In this document: piece after piece, positions 6,147 through 8,801 of the stretch | How the letters are laid out: each line of letters opens with the position of its first letter | Position numbering within the stretch: position 1 is the first letter of the stretch | Assembly (NCBI GenBank): GCA_024278435.1 | Contig: JAJRTD010000276.1 | Location: 1 to 8,801, forward strand | DNA from: Gammaproteobacteria bacterium | GTDB lineage: Bacteria; Pseudomonadota; Gammaproteobacteria; SZUA-229 | Length of the DNA: 8,801 nt | Direction of reading: 5' to 3' | Translations under genes and position numbers: made by a program | Notes under the pieces: generated by a model | Databases searched by the model: none | What the model was told of the DNA's origin: nothing | Seen by the model: the letters and a program-made list of their open reading frames with translations, nothing else

Positions 6147-6968
6147 TCAAAAAGACTCTGTACGATACGACTGCATTCTCTGCTCCGAATCGTCGTAACA
6201 CATAATAATATCTTTCACGATATCACTGCGCACAATGTCCTCGTATTCGAACTCGTGAACATACACGCCCTTTACATCGTGCACCCGGCTGATTGCATCA
6301 TGCAAACCGGAGTAACAGCGGATATCTTTCTGGCTGAGGTCGCCATTGATCACCACGGTGGAATCCCGTCCGATTCGCGTCATGAACATTTTCATTTCTT
6401 CCGGCGTACAATTCTGTGCTTCATCAAGCACCACAAAGGTGCGGTTGAATGTTTTACCACGCATATATGCCAGCGGCTCAACACTGATGTTACCGTTTTT
6501 CAAAGCACACTCCACCACCCCTTTTCCGGCATTGCTGATCAAACAGGATTTAAAGGCGGCAAAATACGGGTCGAATTTTTCCTCCAGTTTCCCGGGCAGG
6601 AAACCCATACTGTTACCGGCCTCCACCGCCGGGCGGGTAAAAATGATGCGGTCAATTTCGGCCGAGATTAATGCCTGCGCTGCCATTGCAGCCGTGCAGT
6701 AGCTTTTTCCGGTCCCGGCAGGGCCGAGGCCAAAGATTAAGGTATGGGTTTTGATGGCAGACATAAAAAGATCCTGTGCCCTGTTTTTTGCCTGTATGGG
6801 TTTGACGGGTTTTGTTGCAGAGGGGGTTGTTTTGTAGGAGTGGGAGGGATGGTATGAATCGTTGTGCGGGCCGGTGTGGAAGTCGATGACGACGTTATCC
6901 TCCGACAGGTAATCCAGTTTATGACGTTTATTTTTCTGTTTTTTCGCTCTACCATGCTTTCTCGACAT
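6147..6968 (-). CDS. phoH: PhoH family P-loop ATPase
   Basis: A 273-residue cytoplasmic ATPase. Residues 1-60 are a basic, polar, probably disordered leader. The core has Walker A FGLGPAGTGKSY (79-90), FTRPAVEAGNSMGFLPG (110-126), an EKFDPYF segment (130-136), YMRGKTF (168-174), Walker B VVLDEAQN (179-186), a sensor-like NGDLSQ (208-213) and a likely arginine finger in DIVRSD (244-249). Segment by segment this looks closer to E. coli PhoH than to YbeZ: both share the basic N-terminus, and there is no KH-like or PIN domain. E. coli phoH is induced by phosphate starvation, but the cellular role is unsettled; RNA-related helicase or nuclease functions have been proposed for relatives. The start is well supported: GAGGTG lies 5 nt upstream. 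It stands alone on the minus strand, divergent from the ligase gene. I found no PhoB box with the standard 11-bp period. Confidence 0.9.
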   Translation of the reverse strand: MSRKHGRAKKQKNKRHKLDYLSEDNVVIDFHTGPHNDSYHPSHSYKTTPSATKPVKPIQAKNRAQDLFMSAIKTHTLIFGLGPAGTGKSYCTAAMAAQALISAEIDRIIFTRPAVEAGNSMGFLPGKLEEKFDPYFAAFKSCLISNAGKGVVECALKNGNISVEPLAYMRGKTFNRTFVVLDEAQNCTPEEMKMFMTRIGRDSTVVINGDLSQKDIRCYSGLHDAISRVHDVKGVYVHEFEYEDIVRSDIVKDIIMCYDDSEQRMQSYRTESF

Positions 6969-7006
6969 GTATCCACCTCGGAAATCGGTTAACTGTTTAA
7001 TTCATA

Positions 7007-7035
7007 GTTATTTTGAACATTTATTTTATTGTCGA
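7007..7035 (-). promoter_or_regulatory. Candidate phoH promoter
   Basis: Read on the minus strand: TCGACA (7035-7030, 5 of 6 to the -35 consensus), a 17-bp spacer, then AATAAC (7012-7007, 4 of 6 to the -10 consensus). Transcription would begin near 7000, about 30 nt before the start codon. The spacing is ideal, but the -10 box is weak and the region is AT-rich, so chance is a real possibility. Confidence 0.27.
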
Positions 7036-7055
7036 TTTCATACCTCGCTGCCTTG

Positions 7056-7076
7056 TTTACAACTATTTTTACAACT
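7056..7076. repeat. Direct repeat TTTACAACT in the phoH / ligase divergent region
   Basis: Two identical 9-mers at 7056-7064 and 7068-7076, offset by 12 bp (AGTTGTAAA on the phoH strand). Tandem half-sites about one helical turn apart suggest a dimeric activator. The position is some 20-45 bp upstream of the candidate phoH -35 box. The sequence and period do not fit the classical PhoB box. Confidence 0.35.
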
Positions 7077-7091
7077 TTACAGGCTTAAAGT

Positions 7092-7101
7092 AAACCGGTT
7101 T
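7092..7101. promoter_or_regulatory. Perfect 10-bp palindrome AAACCGGTTT
   Basis: A short perfect palindrome in the divergent region, 102 bp before the ligase start and just upstream of a weak promoter-like pair (TTTATT at 7109-7114, AATAAT at 7132-7137, 17-bp spacer). It could be a regulator site for the ligase operon; 10-bp palindromes also occur by chance. Confidence 0.22.
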
Positions 7102-7193
7102 CTGCTGTTTTATTAAAATAATTTTCTATCCAATAATATTAACCGTATTGTATGCTATTCCCTACAGGATACTTTTCACGGCGGGCTGCTTTT

Positions 7194-8639
7194 ATGGGTG
7201 AAGAAATACAATACAGTCATTTCAATAAATCGGACTACCAGCAATTCCTTGCCCGACTCAGGGAAGAGACCACACTGGTAAAAAGCTGGTTTGACAGCGG
7301 CCGTTTTTCAACTGACCCGCTGATGGCCGGTTACGAACTGGAGGCCTGGTTAATTGATAACAGCGGTACCCCGCTCGCCATCAATGAGCAGTTTCTTGAA
7401 CTCGCCAACAATCCATTGTTAAGCCCGGAACTGGCAAAGTTCAATATCGAACTGAATGTTGAGCCGGAAAAACTGACCGGCAATGTCCTGTCCATATTTG
7501 AAAACAAGCTGAACACGCTCTGGCAACAGTGCATGTCAACAGCAGGCAAACTCGACGCCAGCATACTCGGCATCGGCATCCTGCCTACCCTGCATGATAA
7601 TGATCTCACACTGGAAAATATTTCATTGCTTGACCGTTACCGGGCACTGAACGAACAGGTTCTACGGCAGCGTAATGGCCTGGAGATAGAACTGAACATC
7701 AATGGCGAGGACCACCTGCAGGTAAAACACAAGGACGTTATGCTGGAGGCCGCAGCAACGTCACTGCAGATCCACATACAGGTTCCACAGCAAAACGCTG
7801 CCCGATATTTCAACGCAGCAGTGCTGCTGTCTGCACCCATGGTGGCGCTGAGCGCAAACTCACCCTGTCTATTCGGTAAACGTCTGTGGCAGGAGACCCG
7901 CATCCCGGTATTCGAACAGGCCGTACCCACCGGCGGTTATGGCGGCGCAGCCACCGGTCCGGTGCACCGTGTCAGTTTCGGCTCGGATTATATTCGTGAC
8001 TCGCTGTTTGAATGTTTCCAGGAAAACCTCGATCATTACCCGGTACTGCTGCCGGTACGCTACCCGAATGATATTTCTGAACTAAAACACCTGCGCCTGC
8101 ATAACGGCACCATCTGGCGCTGGAACCGGCCACTAATCGGTTTTGATGACGACCATAAACCGCATTTACGCATCGAGCATCGCGTCTGCGCGGCGGGGCC
8201 GAGCACACTCGACAATGTCGCCAACATCGCTTTTTATTATGGCCTGCTGCATTATTACGCCAACACTGAAAAACCTCCAGAATTCGACATGCCATTTGCC
8301 GATGCAAAAAATAATTTTTACCGCGCAGCACAACTCGGACTGAAACACAAGACCAGCTGGTTCAGCAAAAGCAGCGACACATTACAAAAAATAATTCTGG
8401 AAAAATTACTGCTCGAAGCCGAAGCCGGCCTGTACAAACTTGGCATCGACCAGCAGGACTGCCAACACTACCTTTCCATCATCGAACAGCGCGTGACAAA
8501 AAACCGCACTGGCAGCGAATGGCAACTGGCTTTTCTTAACACACATCAAGACGACCGAACCCTGCTCACGCTAAACTATCTGCATAATCAGAAATCCGGC
8601 CAGCCGGTACACGAATGGGACCTTGAAAGCAGGCACTAA
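7194..8639 (+). CDS. GCS2-family carboxylate-amine ligase (glutamate--cysteine ligase-like)
   Basis: From the ATG at 7194 the product has 481 residues. It carries the glutamine-synthetase-like fold of the GCS2 family: GYELEAWLID (46-55, acidic metal ligands), FNIELNVEPE (83-92), SLQIHIQVP (190-198), TGGYGGAATGPVHRVSFGSDY (about 246-266), HNGTIWRWNRPLI (303-315) and RIEHRVCAAGPSTLDNVANIAFYYGL (326-351). The family uses ATP to join a carboxylate, often glutamate, to an amine. Gammaproteobacterial glutathione synthesis usually relies on the unrelated-looking E. coli-type GshA, so this may make a different amide. An earlier in-frame ATG at 7152 adds 14 residues but has no ribosome-binding site; I prefer MGEEI, which resembles the starts I recall in relatives, although GCGGG before it is also weak. 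A hydrolase gene of the AspA/AstE type follows after 24 bp, presumably in the same operon. Confidence 0.85.
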   Translation: MGEEIQYSHFNKSDYQQFLARLREETTLVKSWFDSGRFSTDPLMAGYELEAWLIDNSGTPLAINEQFLELANNPLLSPELAKFNIELNVEPEKLTGNVLSIFENKLNTLWQQCMSTAGKLDASILGIGILPTLHDNDLTLENISLLDRYRALNEQVLRQRNGLEIELNINGEDHLQVKHKDVMLEAAATSLQIHIQVPQQNAARYFNAAVLLSAPMVALSANSPCLFGKRLWQETRIPVFEQAVPTGGYGGAATGPVHRVSFGSDYIRDSLFECFQENLDHYPVLLPVRYPNDISELKHLRLHNGTIWRWNRPLIGFDDDHKPHLRIEHRVCAAGPSTLDNVANIAFYYGLLHYYANTEKPPEFDMPFADAKNNFYRAAQLGLKHKTSWFSKSSDTLQKIILEKLLLEAEAGLYKLGIDQQDCQHYLSIIEQRVTKNRTGSEWQLAFLNTHQDDRTLLTLNYLHNQKSGQPVHEWDLESRH

Positions 8640-8663
8640 AACAGGCAATAACGAGACAAAAAA

Positions 8664-8801
8664 ATGCTAAATGAAATGAACTACATCCCCGATGCATTTC
8701 TTGATGCAAAAGCAGAAGACCTGCACGAAATACTGCCGGCACCGACGCTGTTTCACCTGCAAGGCGAAAACCCGCAACCACTGTTTTTATGCACTTTATT
8801 A
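8664..8801 (+). CDS. M14 / succinylglutamate desuccinylase-aspartoacylase family protein, N-terminal part (3' truncated)
   Basis: Only the first 46 codons are in the window. The peptide contains LPAPTLFHLQG and then NPQPLFLCTLL, which resembles the first strands of AspA/AstE-type zinc hydrolases, where a P-T-L-x-x-L-x-G segment is followed by PLFVSVLLHGNE; the metal-binding HGNE would come directly after the window edge. Such enzymes cleave N-acyl or amide bonds of small amino-acid conjugates. Two Met codons (8664 and 8676) could start it; neither has a strong ribosome-binding site (GAG at 8653-8655 for the first). It lies 24 bp after the ligase gene on the same strand, so the two are probably co-transcribed and may act on the same compound in opposite directions. 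The identification rests on a short N-terminus and on the gene context. Confidence 0.6.
   Translation, partial: MLNEMNYIPDAFLDAKAEDLHEILPAPTLFHLQGENPQPLFLCTLL

Noticed and set aside
5978..6205. Short plus-strand frame reading through repeat copy 2 (contains TTEAQRTQ).
   Set aside because: The peptide is a translation of the CACAGAGG repeat, which is often misannotated as coding. It has no ribosome-binding site and no recognisable domain.
6141..6671. A 176-codon plus-strand frame opposite phoH.
   Set aside because: It lies antisense to a gene with intact PhoH motifs, has no recognisable family features, and is most easily explained as a shadow.
7056..7076. PhoB box upstream of phoH.
   Set aside because: The repeat unit AGTTGTAAA only loosely resembles CTGTCAT, and the period is 12 bp instead of 11.
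7152..7193. Earlier in-frame start for the ligase, adding 14 residues.
   Set aside because: No ribosome-binding site precedes it, and the added residues look unlike the usual family start. It remains possible because the site before 7194 is also weak.

Overview
The window looks like ordinary chromosomal DNA of a gammaproteobacterium of moderate GC content. The main reasons are a close full-length YheS-type ABC-F protein, an E. coli-type PhoH, a TIGR04219-type outer membrane protein, a LysR-type regulator, and copies of a CACAGAGG-rich inverted-repeat element of a kind I recall from many proteobacterial genomes. I cannot name the genus. I see no phage, plasmid, CRISPR, tRNA, rRNA or transposase gene.

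Layout from left to right: (1) the 3' end of a LysR-type regulator (1-201, +). (2) A secreted outer-membrane beta-barrel protein (321-1058, +) with a plausible promoter and two small palindromes in its leader. (3) A 110-bp inverted-repeat element (1075-1184) filling the gap between two converging genes. (4) A two-gene minus-strand operon: a CFA-synthase-type S-adenosylmethionine methyltransferase (3697-2333), then, 5 bp on, a geranylgeranyl-reductase-type flavoprotein (2327-1197). (5) A 302-bp divergent gap with a palindrome, a degenerate dispersed repeat and direct repeats. (6) yheS (4000-5910, +). (7) A second, diverged copy of the inverted-repeat element (6021-6124), again between converging genes. 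(8) phoH (6968-6147, -). (9) A 225-bp divergent gap. (10) A GCS2-family carboxylate-amine ligase (7194-8639, +), followed 24 bp later by the start of an AspA/AstE-type M14 metallo-hydrolase, cut by the window end.

Two gene pairs suggest shared pathways. The methyltransferase and flavin reductase could together methylate and then reduce an unsaturated fatty-acyl chain, giving a methyl-branched lipid rather than (or as well as) a cyclopropane. The GCS2 ligase and M14 hydrolase form a make-and-break pair for an amide or peptide bond, with unknown substrate. The most unusual non-coding signal is the pair of related inverted-repeat elements, both placed tail-to-tail between converging genes. I found no clearly unprecedented system here; the two pairs and the repeats are the best leads.
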